The notes under the pieces: generated by a model | What the model was told of the DNA's origin: nothing | Databases searched by the model: none | What the model saw: only the letters and a program-made list of their open reading frames with translations | Translations under genes and position numbers: made by a program | DNA from: Leptidea sinapis | Lineage: Eukaryota; Arthropoda; Insecta; Lepidoptera; Pieridae | Assembly (NCBI RefSeq): GCF_905404315.1 | Contig: NC_066290.1 | Location: 9,795,453-9,859,452 of the forward strand | DNA: 64,000 nucleotides | Direction of reading: 5' to 3' | Shown: piece by piece, positions 55,320 to 64,000 of the stretch | Position numbering within the stretch: position 1 is the first letter of the stretch | Layout of the letters: every line of letters starts with the position of its first letter

Positions 55320-55580
55320 AACTACCAACCACACAAAAAAGTATGCCTCAGACCTGAGAAGAACGGGCGCATGAAACACAGCGGACTTCTTTTCTTAAAT
55401 AAAATTTCGTAACAATATAATATCATACAATAAAATTTATTATTAAATGGCCTGAAGGCGGTCGCTCCATTCCCAATATAATATATAATAATATGGCCAT
55501 AGACAAAATTGATCAGTTTCTCGAAATTCGATTGTGCAGTTGATACTGCTATATTTAACTCAGGTGTAGCATACATAATA
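55320..55580 (-). mobile_element. LINE 3' UTR fragments
   Basis: The minus strand contains CATGCGCCCGTTCTTCTCAG GTCTGAGGC (shared with 44690-44730) and ATGGAGCGACCGCCTTCAGG (shared with 28150-28175). Probably LINE-c 3' end sequence. Confidence 0.5.
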
Positions 55581-55584
55581 TTAT

Positions 55585-56520
55585 GGACTCAGATAATAAT
55601 AATCACAGATACAATTTATCACTCTGCATAAAGAGACAAAGTCACTTTGCAGCTAAAACTGGTATATAATATATCATGTAGGTCTGTAGAGTACATAATA
55701 GTATAACTTAAGCTATTATAAATAAAACTATCAATTTCTATAAATAGACAAACAATAATTCTGCAGCCAATATCTGTATCTATTGTGTAGATTTGTAGCA
55801 TATATTAAATTAACATAAATAAATTTATACTATCAATCTGTAATGAAGTACGACACATTCAAATAAAAAATGATTAAACAAATTGATATTGATACCAAAA
55901 TCCACGTTACTTGCTTTATATAACACTACACGAAGATATACAGCAGATCGCAAATCAGACCTTAATGTTACCGCGATACCCTGGAGCATTTCAAATTCAA
56001 TATAATATTACGTCGGGAATTTTTCTCGCAATTTATAATATGGAATCTTAAGATATTTTTTACATTTACATTTTTTAGTTTAACTATAGTATATGTGCCA
56101 TTTCATTCGATGACTTTGTGCCATTTTGCGTGACGAGATCCTGTAAAATTCTACTATCTTTCTGATCAAGAAAACGCTACAACAATTTGGGCAGTCCTCT
56201 CTTGACGTTAACCGGACACTGCCTAAATAATTCTACTTAAACTGCTTAAATAATTAATTAATAAACTGAAAAAATATTTAAATGTCTTCTTAAATATAAT
56301 TGAATGAACTGAATATTGGTATGAATATTTAACTTTATTTGCGCGTAAAAAACAAATTCATCGAGACAGAAACTGAAATAAGGTGCCACAAAAGGCCATA
56401 TTTAATCTAATTTCGCCAATATTGCTATTTTCACTGTCTCGTTTCTATCATCACATACACTTGTAAGTTTATTTTCGACGTTATTCTCTATTTTCACATT
56501 TCCCTTTATTTATTTACCTG
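55585..56520. other. No recognisable feature
   Basis: AT-rich intronic sequence without assigned repeats or frames. Confidence 0.4.
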
Positions 56521-56526
56521 TTCTAT

Positions 56527-57060
56527 TCACTTTGTTGTGTTAAACTGTATTGCGTCTTGCAGCATCGCCCACACCAACTCTATTGCATTGTGTCGACAAT
56601 GGTACGGCGGTAACAGTATCACTCTGTGGCCATGTTCTAAAGCTATTTCGTCAATGACGTATTGGATCTTTGTTGGTTTGTTTTCCATTAAAAGACGTGC
56701 TAACATATATATGTTTACGAGGTTTTTTTGATGCCAAGCGACGTTGTCAGCTTCTTTTTGGGATTGCGTAGTTGGCTTAATTATTTGCATGAAGTGGTAT
56801 AGGGTTTTGTCCATTACTATAATAGTTGCTTCAGGGTGGCTCCACAACATTAAGGTAAAACATTCAGTAAACTTTTTCCATTCATTTCTACATGATAGTC
56901 TCCAGTGGCTATTGACTTGAAAGCCTTCGACAAACCCGTTGATGACCCGGACTGGCAAAAAGACGTGTTCCTTTTCCAAACTCAGGGCATATGACATATG
57001 AAAGGAATGTAATTTTTTTCTTTGATCCAGCATATTTATGCAGGATCTAATTAAGGTTAT
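56527..57060 (-). pseudogene. IS630/Tc1-like transposase fragment
   Basis: A 168-residue open stretch with the DDE-type core: RVINGFVEGFQVNS, TIIVMDKTLYHFMQI (second catalytic Asp region, normally VMDNAxYH; here the Asn after Asp is changed to Lys), and HRVILLPPYHCRHNAIELVW (LPPYxxxxNPIExxW block carrying the last catalytic acid; Pro changed to Ala). The N-terminal DNA-binding domain and first catalytic Asp are missing or unrecognisable. Substituted active-site neighbours and loss of the N-terminus mean it is dead. It lies antisense in lectin intron 1. Confidence 0.85.
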
Positions 57061-57349
57061 TACTCTTCCTTGAACATTTGCCAGGGAACGTTATGATGAT
57101 CTAGTTGACATTTTTTCCAAAGGGTGGGATTAACTCAATCTATATTTTGTGTTTTTTGTTTTAAAATATATTTATATAACTTCATAGATCGAGAGAATTT
57201 ACTTTCTTTCGTGGCTTAATAAAAAAATCATGCTATGTTCGTCCATAACTGAGACATCACTTACCATTATTAATTATGCACTATGTTTATATTAGTGTAT
57301 ACCTCAGCGGAATTTTTTAAATAAATGAAATATGTGAGCTAGCCCCACC

Positions 57350-57478
57350 AGTGACATGTGCGAGGGTGTAGGTCATTGAACCCTTACCTTGAAGTTGAGC
57401 TGCCTGAGCGACGTGCTTGTCGTCTGCGGCGTGACCTTCAGGGAACAGGGTGCTACTTGACGAGGGTTATCTTAATCC
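57350..57478 (-). other. Possible minus-strand exon or GC-rich repeat
   Basis: A GC-rich island. The minus strand is open for DNPRQVAPCSLKVTPQTTST SLRQLNFK and then meets AACTTCAAG|GTAAGGG, a consensus-like donor. No matching acceptor is clear. I have an impression of similar text in other lepidopteran loci, which would favour a repeat. Confidence 0.3.
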
Positions 57479-57636
57479 GAATCTTTTATTTGCGTACACT
57501 TCTAAAGACAAAATATTTTGAGAATATCGCTTTTATAAAGCATACAATATTAGAATTAGCAATTACTTATCCATCCCTACTCTGTGGTATAAGTATATAT
57601 AACTTTAAATCTTAATACTTCGATTTAAGCAAAGTT

Positions 57637-58052
57637 TTTAAACGACTTCAAAAAAAAAAAGAGGATGTTCTTAATTTTTTATGCTCGCTATTTTTTTATG
57701 TTTTTTACCGCAAAACTTTCGACTGGGTGAACCGATTTTGATAATTCTTTTTTTATTTGAAAGCTGGTTCTTCCCGTGTAGTCCCATTGTAATTTGGTCC
57801 AGATCTGACAGTGACCTCTATGAGAAAAATCATAAAAGTCTTAAATTTGCTATACATACATTGGATGATAAATTAACAAATAACTCAATATCGCGCCAAC
57901 CGATTTCGATGATTTTTTTTTTATTGGAAAGGATATACTTCAAAGATAGTTTGGTGAGAGTAGACTAGAATTAGATTGTATAAAAATACGCAATTATTTT
58001 TATACTTTTTAGTGCATATTATATCTATTGTGTTGGAATAGTGTTTTTGAAG
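57637..58052 (+). mobile_element. CGACTTCAAAAA-type MITE, full copy
   Basis: From AACGACTTCAAAAAAAA to GTGTTTTTGAAGTCGGTTG, inverted ends of about 15 bp. It contains TGGGTGAACCGATTTTGATA and CCAACCGATTTCGATGATTT, a repeated inner module. Its right end matches 9975-10066 in reverse. Confidence 0.7.
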
Positions 58053-58054
58053 TC

Positions 58055-59040
58055 GGTTGTTTTTTTGTTATTTTTTTTTATTTTTTCAACGCTGATGAAA
58101 ATTATATTAAATCTAGATACTAGCAATTTGACTGAGAGAAAAATCATTGTCTGTTGGTAGTCTCAATTCAAAGGGTCTTCTTTAATACCTATTACTCTTG
58201 ACAGAGTGGTCGTATCTGTTACTTGCGGGGCTGTGTCTCTCTTCTAGATTACCTCTCGTAGCGTACCGCTGCTGTCATGGTGCATTCGTACAATGATCTG
58301 CGCAATGCTTGTTAAAACATTTCCAGCGTCACAAGTGATTCACTGGACACCTATCCACATCGCGAAAGGTGCCCGAAGAATTTGAGGATACAAGATTTTA
58401 CAGCAGACGATAGACGGCCTGATGTCAAGTTCGTGGGTTATGGCCACGATAGGCAAAGCATTCTTCTCGAAAAACATCTTGAAAACATTAACTGAACTCC
58501 CACAAACTGAACGGATGAGACTGATCCGTCATGCTCGGCTGTATTACGCTTGTTCGCCTAAAGTCGGCTCTATTCCACTTAAAAGTGTAACGAATTATTT
58601 AAAGGCGATAATAAAGACAAAACTTGATATATCTTGTAAACAGATCATAAAATAGACCCAGTTATTTCTATAATCCTATTACAGTTTCTAACAACGCAAC
58701 GTTGTCATAACGTGAAATAGTTAAAAATATAATAAACATTCTTATAAACAATTTCCTCTCATTATTATATTGCGTAAGAACTGTAGTGTCGCTTCAACGA
58801 TACTAGAAGAAAACAGGTTTTTAATGACGATATCAAATCATTTCTTTCAAGTGAAAGTTTCATTATTATACACACTGCAATTTTAATGTTAGACTTACGT
58901 ATAAAAGTGAAACAGTCTTTATTTAACGACTGATTGTTTATTTGATAACGTTGTTTCGAATTGATTGTAATTGTAATTTATATACCGCTCAACGTGAAAA
59001 AAAAGACCTTAACAGGAAAACTTTTCGTCAAATAAGTTCA
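58055..59040. other. No recognisable gene
   Basis: A plus frame at about 58422-58655 is moderately protein-like (ELPQTERMRLIRHARLYYAC) but has no splice sites, family motif or start context. Probably an old transposon frame. Confidence 0.3.
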
Positions 59041-59041
59041 A

Positions 59042-59235
59042 TTTGATCAATGGATCAGCCTAGCTTTCCAACGCGGAAATGCTGCCAGTATTCTTGGTAC
59101 GCTTCCATGTAATGATAGTTTTAATTTTATGTAGTCATAGTTTTTCAGAAGACTGCTAATGATCTAAGTCGCCCCTTACGACACCCTTTGGCCTGGGACT
59201 TCCCTTTTTTTTAAGCCCCGGGGAAGCACATGGCG
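59042..59235. mobile_element. LINE end fragments: 3' piece (+) and 5' motif (-)
   Basis: 59042-59150 matches the LINE C-terminus/3' UTR at 21130-21230. 59160-59235 (CGCCCCTTACGACACCCTTT, TTTAAGCCCCGGGGAAGCAC) is the 5' region motif also at 13570-13650. It ends only about 50 bp before lectin exon 2. Confidence 0.6.
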
Positions 59236-59285
59236 TATTTTTCTTGCTAAAAAAGTTTAATGTGAGTAAATGTCTTTAATTTCAG

Positions 59286-59394
59286 GCCAACTGGTTTAAA
59301 GCCCAGCAGTACTGCAGATTCCACGGAATGCATCTCGCTTCGATTTCATCTCAGGAAGAAAACGATAGGCTTGAAAAATACGTCAGAGAATCAG
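59286..59394 (+). CDS. C-type lectin exon 2: N-terminal half of CTLD
   Basis: Acceptor TCTTTAATTTCAG ends at 59285 and donor TCAG|GTACGT follows 59394. Reads ANWFKAQQYCRFHGMHLASI SSQEENDRLEKYVRES plus one base. This is the diagnostic first helix of C-type lectin domains: W-F-x-A-x-x-Y-C, then G-M-x-L-A-S-I-x-S-x-E-E. The Cys is the first partner of the outer conserved disulfide. Reading must begin in phase 0, while exon 1 ends in phase 1, so the preceding exon (expected to code the first beta strand, Tyr-rich) is not this window's exon 1. The phase 1 end fits exon 3 exactly. Confidence 0.93.
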
Positions 59395-59624
59395 GTACGT
59401 AGTCGTTAAAATACCCTTTCGTACTATAAAATAACATGTTATGAACTTATAACACAAGCATTTTATGAGGAAAGAACTAAGTAATGTGATCTACAGCATG
59501 CATTGCATTCCTGATTGATGCATCACGCGTCAAGCAGTAGGCTTATTGCCACAAGATGCCGGAAAAGGCATATTAGTAAAGTATCCTATAAGGCCATTTT
59601 TATGTTTCGATTGATTGATGTAAA

Positions 59625-59790
59625 ATTACTAGGCAAATGAGACTAAGCATCTTTAGTCTCTAAATAACGACCACAGTCGCGATGCTGATCAGATTTTGGG
59701 TTTTTCAAGAACCCGGAGCAACACTTATTTAGGGCGAGGCGTATCATCACCATCAGGTGAATGTCATCCTCGACTCGTCAGTTTTTCTCA
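59625..59790 (-). repeat. Repeat A copy, decayed
   Basis: CAAATGAGACTAAGCATCTT, TTTTTCAAGAACCCGGAGCA and CATCACCATCAGGTGAATGT are diverged matches. It lies just inside lectin intron 2. Confidence 0.55.
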
Positions 59791-60064
59791 TAAAAAAATC
59801 CCGAGACTTCAGAAGAACTTCTTCAATGAGAATAGGTGCCAATATTATTGAACAAAATATAGTATATTACGCAACTAGGAGTAAAGTACACCATTTGCGT
59901 CGTAGGAAATTCCCTCCCGTGTTGCGTATATGATTTTGCACGTGACAATACCAATACGTCAACAAATTCAAAAGACCAAACAGTGCCACTTCCCTCCCGG
60001 AAAACAGGATAAAAAATCGATCTTTCTGCTGTGTGCTATAAAATTTATTTGTGCCACTTTGGTA

Positions 60065-60790
60065 AAAAGCAAGCACCGCCAACCACATTCTCTTGCGACA
60101 CCACAGGAATCACAGGAGCGTTGCCGGCCAATAAGAAAGGTGCACGTGCTTTTTTGTAAGGCACCCATATCGTATCGTCCGGGAAACACTTTTTTCACTG
60201 CACATTCCAGAGCTTTGTAGGACGTGGAAGAAAGTACCTTGAAAACCGCACTGTGGAGAACCGCCACACATTCAGAAGATGGAGATGATATAATAATTTG
60301 TTCCGTGTCGTGCAAAGGAGGATTTGGCAGCATGAATCAGGTGAAACATCTCTTCGGAACACTCCCCGTGATAATGGTGGTAGAAGACACACAATGAAGC
60401 GACGTCTACGGAACGCCAAGTGATAGAGCCGTTCACAGAGCACTGGATACCCGACAATGAGCGTGCAAAGCACGCGGTCAAATAGATCGAGCTGATACTG
60501 GGATGCGCTAGACCAGAGATGACAGCAATTCTCCATGTGTGGCCGGACCTGCATTTTGTAGAGCTCTAGAATGTGGGCTGGCTTGATGCATTGCCGTGCT
60601 TTACTTTTGACGCCCAGCTTCGAATCCAATTTGGCTTTGCTCCGGATGACCACGGAATTGGCAATCGCTTGAGATTTCGAGACCCAGTATTCCGATACTA
60701 GGCAAGGCTTTAACGGAAGTGTTGTCAAAGAGCGGCGATACGATAAATGGGGTTTTTTATTGATAAACGCGCAATATTTACATTGAAATA
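60065..60790 (-). mobile_element. LINE-a, 5'-truncated copy in lectin intron 2
   Basis: The minus strand reads SLTTLPLKPCLVSEYWVSKS, QAIANSVVIRSKAKLDSK, LYKMQVRPHMENCCHLWSSA, FLPRPTKLWN and, after indels, KVFPGRYDMGALQKSTC to GVARECGWR. It parallels 7385-8237 but starts slightly further upstream in the RT. Several frameshifts; 3' end at about 60065 lacks the terminal tail. Confidence 0.85.
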
Positions 60791-60799
60791 ACAAAATTG

Positions 60800-62040
60800 A
60801 TTACGCATGTTGGGGCAGTCAGGTCGTCCATACTCATTTCATTTTAAGTATCTAGTATTTTCTAAGTCTATGCTTATTCCTATAAGTATATACCAATGTT
60901 ATAAATAAACAGACGCGGCCGCGGCGGAACAGGTAGACCGTTGTTTCTCACCACCGAGTGTGTCTTATTAATAAACACAATGTAAAGTTACCCCAAGTAT
61001 AAGATTACTTCTCCCTGTCATGTAATTCTGTAGCGACAAAGGTAAGATTGGAATAACGCGTTAAATAATAACACATAATGTAATTTTGGTATTCAGATGT
61101 AGGTACGTTTATTTGAATCTTTATAAGGTCGGCAGGGCTCGTGTGATTCCTCTTCCATATAAAGGCTATGAATAACATAAAATTAATGTAGTTACTTTGT
61201 TAATACCAACAGTTAAACGAATAAATTCCATTCAGGAATGCTGTTATAACAATCACACATATATTCAGCTGTTATTTGTATTATTAATATCAACACAACT
61301 CCATTATTTATTATTTTAGATTTGAAGTTTTTATTGTGTTATAAATGTTACCTACACTGGATTCCAGTTTGCTATAAAAAGTTGTTTAACAAAGCTTGCT
61401 TAACGTAATTGTACGTATCTCGGACAATACATTACATTAGTAGCTCAATATTTTCAAATCTCAAATAGTATGCCAAAAATCATAATGCACAAAAAAAAAT
61501 TTAATTATAAGCAGTAGGTAAATACTTCTATAGTGACTGTGAATGTACAGTCATTTTGTTAATGTTTACAAGGTATTTATTGAAGATTAATACAAACAAA
61601 GCAAGCTTATGTGTGTTAATAACTCAAAAATATATTATATTTAATATTGATTGACATTTAGTATTAATTAATAAAAAAAAAATAAGTTGATGTAACCAAG
61701 AAATAAATTTCTAACTCCTTTTTTAAGCTTTATTCTCGTGTTTATCAAAGAGGCGGACAAACTTTCGCACCTACGTGGTACCCGATGGCTTTGCTGAATT
61801 CAAGAGTGCTCACCGCACATTATGAATACTTCTTGCTTCTTGCATTAATAATTATCGAAATTTTACCCTCTAAACAATATCAGTATGATTATAGAGTATA
61901 TAGTAAAGATCTATTAAATCTAGATATATATTTCAATAAAAGATCTTTACTTTACGATATAATATCTCCTTGGCCGTGATATTTTGACATAACTTTAAAA
62001 TAACAACGATATATCAGTTTTTTATATACCAAATACTATT
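60800..62040. other. Intron 2 sequence, no recognisable feature
   Basis: AT-rich. A GC-rich word CAGACGCGGCCGCGGCGG at 60910-60930 is isolated. A small LINE-a-like trace (GTCGGCAGGGCTCGTGTGAT) lies near 61129-61150. An acceptor-like tract precedes exon 3. Confidence 0.4.
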
Positions 62041-62044
62041 ACAG

Positions 62045-62295
62045 GCTTTGGTCGCGAGCACTTTTGGACTTCCGGCACTGACTTAGCTGAAGAGGGCAGT
62101 TTCTTCTGGATGGCAAACGGCAGGCCGCTCACTTTCGTGAACTGGAACGCCGGAGAACCCAACAACTTCAGATACGAGAACGGAGAAGAGGAGAACTGCT
62201 TGGAACTCTGGAACAGAGACGACAAAGGTCTTAAGTGGAACGACTCCCCTTGCTCTTTCGAAACTTACTTTATCTGCGAAGTTCGAACTGATTAA
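62045..62295 (+). CDS. C-type lectin exon 3: carbohydrate-binding half of CTLD
   Basis: Acceptor ACTATTACAG ends at 62044; the two leading bases complete the Gly begun in exon 2. Reads GFGREHFWTSGTDLAEEGSF, FWMANGRPLTFVNWNAGEPN, and on to ENCLELWNRDDKGLKWNDSP then CSFETYFICEVRTD and TAA. It holds the FWTSGTD strand, the WNxGEPNN loop with the EPN triplet (mannose/glucose-type calcium site), WND (second half of that site) and three conserved cysteines (ENC, SPC, FIC), which with exon 2's Cys make the two CTLD disulfides. The product would be a secreted single-domain lectin of about 170 residues, the usual size of insect humoral lectins that recognise microbial sugars. AATATA at 62323-62328 or AATAAA at 62635-62640 could serve polyadenylation. 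Confidence 0.96.
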
Positions 62296-64000
62296 ATCTA
62301 GAAACGAGACACGACAAGAATGAATATAAATTTAATTACAGTACAAAATATTTTAATTTTTTTGTATGTATTTTTTAAGTACAAACAATACCCCATATTT
62401 ATTTATATTACTACAACTACAGCGCATTTTATATAGAAGTAATTCATTAGGTAATTTAAAATTAAACAAAGAAAAGATATTGTCATCTTTTTTAAAATGT
62501 AGGCTTAAAACAACTGCTATATTAAACAGTATGACTGGTGAGACAAAAAACAATGAAATTAACAATACTCGGTACTCGATCCTATCATACTAATTATGTA
62601 ATTAAGTAATTATTTTTTAACAAATCTACCTATAAATAAATGAAGTATCGATACACCACTGCATTGCTCTACTCTTACGTTAGCTAAGGGCAAGCACCGA
62701 CTGGTCCGTGTGCCCTTGCGGTGACCATGCGTTGCGAAATTTTAACTTTTGGTGAAGTTTACTAAGTAGTGTATCAGTATTTTTTTTTCAAATGATCGCC
62801 GTATATACGTACGTACGCTCTCAAGAGTGTTGAATTTGTCTCACCAGTCATGCTGTATTTGAATGGAACACCATATTAAAAAGAAACAGGGATTAGGTTT
62901 AAGAAAATGTTTCAAAATCTAAGGATGAAATGCAGTATCATTTAACGATTAATGAAAAATTGAATAAAAGATATTCCTCTGATATTGCTTTGATTAAGTA
63001 AACAGCAATTTAGTTTTCTCCTTTCATTTTGGAACAGCAAGGGGTAAAATCCTGATTTCAACTATTTATTGACCCTTTATTTCGATTGTCCTTTACTAAT
63101 ACTATTCAATTTTCTTGTCGTGTCATTATATAATCAAAATTCATGTTGTGATAAACAGTAGTTAGTATGCTAGAATTTAATCATCCCAAAATGTAGAAAA
63201 ATGATGAAGAGGTCAGTACAAAGGGAGAAGAATCGCTACATTATTACAGGAATGTTGTACCAGCTAGATGTAATTAAATTATTTTTAATTGAACACAAAA
63301 ATGTAAAATAAAAACGGAATCAAAAAAACTTAGCTATTAAGACTACTGCCGGTTATGTTACCAATTACTACATCTAGTAGGAAGTATTCTTCTGTATTGA
63401 ATCAAGATTTATTAAATTTTTTATGTCAATTTACCTAAACCTAACTACTTAATAGTCATCACTCATAGTGCAAATACCGTAAATGGAGAAAGCACCTTAA
63501 TAACGAATGATAATTAAAATACATTTTCGATCGACATTTCTCTTTCAACAGTTTGTTTTACTCTTCAGTAACGACTTTCAAACAGTTGAGACATTTGTTT
63601 TATAATGCCATTCGTAGGTTTAATCCCATGTATCCAATGTATCATTCATCAAAACAAAATTATGCTACTTTTCCAAACCTTAAAAGAGCATTCTGTAACA
63701 TAAATCTTGATGAGCTCTGAATAGAATCTAAAAATCCCTGTTCTTTATCTTTTCTCTCATGCCATCTTTATATCTATTTACTCTCCACAAAATTAAGCAA
63801 TTCATCTGTAAATAAGTTAAGTATTTTCTTGTAATGATCGGCTTTTCCGTTTTTATTTTCATCTCTCTTCATTTCTTATCTTTCTTCCACATATGACGAA
63901 CTGTCTACCAACGCTTTATCTTTCTAATCTGAATCTTTAAAACTATTATTGCTAAATTCTTATCTGTGTCCTTATATCAATTTACTGGTTCAATACTCTC
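62296..64000. other. Downstream of lectin; no gene recognised
   Basis: Contains the likely lectin 3' UTR, then AT-rich sequence. From about 63690 the plus strand is markedly pyrimidine-rich (CTTTATCTTTTCTCTC, TTATCTTTCTTCCAC). No frame longer than about 75 codons and no recognised repeat. Confidence 0.45.

Noticed and set aside
58422..58655. Plus-strand 77-residue frame (ELPQTERMRLIRHARLYYAC) as a host exon
   Set aside because: No splice sites, no recognised family; more likely an old transposon frame.
1..64000. An undescribed multi-gene system
   Set aside because: Besides the lectin and a possible acidic gene, all coding stretches I could read belong to transposable elements; no cluster of unknown co-oriented genes exists here.

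Overview
The window looks like nuclear DNA from a butterfly or moth (Lepidoptera). It is AT-rich and has no operons or long uninterrupted genes. It is packed with transposon remains whose 3' ends and repeat modules I associate with lepidopteran genomes: RTE 3' ends with a TGATGA tail, LINEs ending in TCCATAAAA-type tails, Helitrons of TC...CTAG form, and MITEs with CGACTTCAAAAA ends. The species cannot be named from the sequence. Repeat family labels (LINE-a, LINE-c, repeat A, B, C) are local to this annotation.

The only host gene I can recognise securely is a secreted single-domain C-type lectin on the + strand. It has a signal-peptide exon (43752-43866), a first CTLD exon (59286-59394) and a terminal CTLD exon (62045-62295) carrying EPN and WND sugar-binding motifs. 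Exon 1 ends in phase 1, but exon 2 must be read from phase 0, so at least one short exon between them has not been found. The 15.4-kb first gap and 2.65-kb second intron are filled with nested transposons.

Layout: 1-3200 pogo-type MITE and repeat A; 4703-5032 an acidic candidate exon of unknown gene; 7385-13690 LINE-rich block (an inverted pair of LINE-a copies, a Helitron, an old LINE, and a LINE-a copy whose reverse transcriptase core is deleted in frame); 14200-15800 LINE remnant, hairpin and a tRNA-Leu-like relic; 16460-28500 dispersed repeats, RTE tails and a candidate 60-bp exon; 29480-29629 a GC-rich promoter-like island ending in a strong splice donor; 31310-36530 LINE tail, Helitron and a long 5'-truncated CR1-like LINE with PHD-finger ORF1; 36990-42600 small repeats, MITEs and Helitrons; 43752-62295 the lectin gene, whose introns hold RTE, mariner, IS630/Tc1, SINE, MITE and LINE copies; 62296-64000 nothing recognised.

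I found no CRISPR, defence island or convincing undescribed multi-gene system. The most useful leads are the missing lectin micro-exon, the phase-compatible candidate exons at 4703 and 19974, the in-frame deleted LINE, the long inverted LINE-a pair, a MITE insertion with an identifiable empty site, and several unexplained foldback structures. Everything here was read by eye; no database search or alignment was run.
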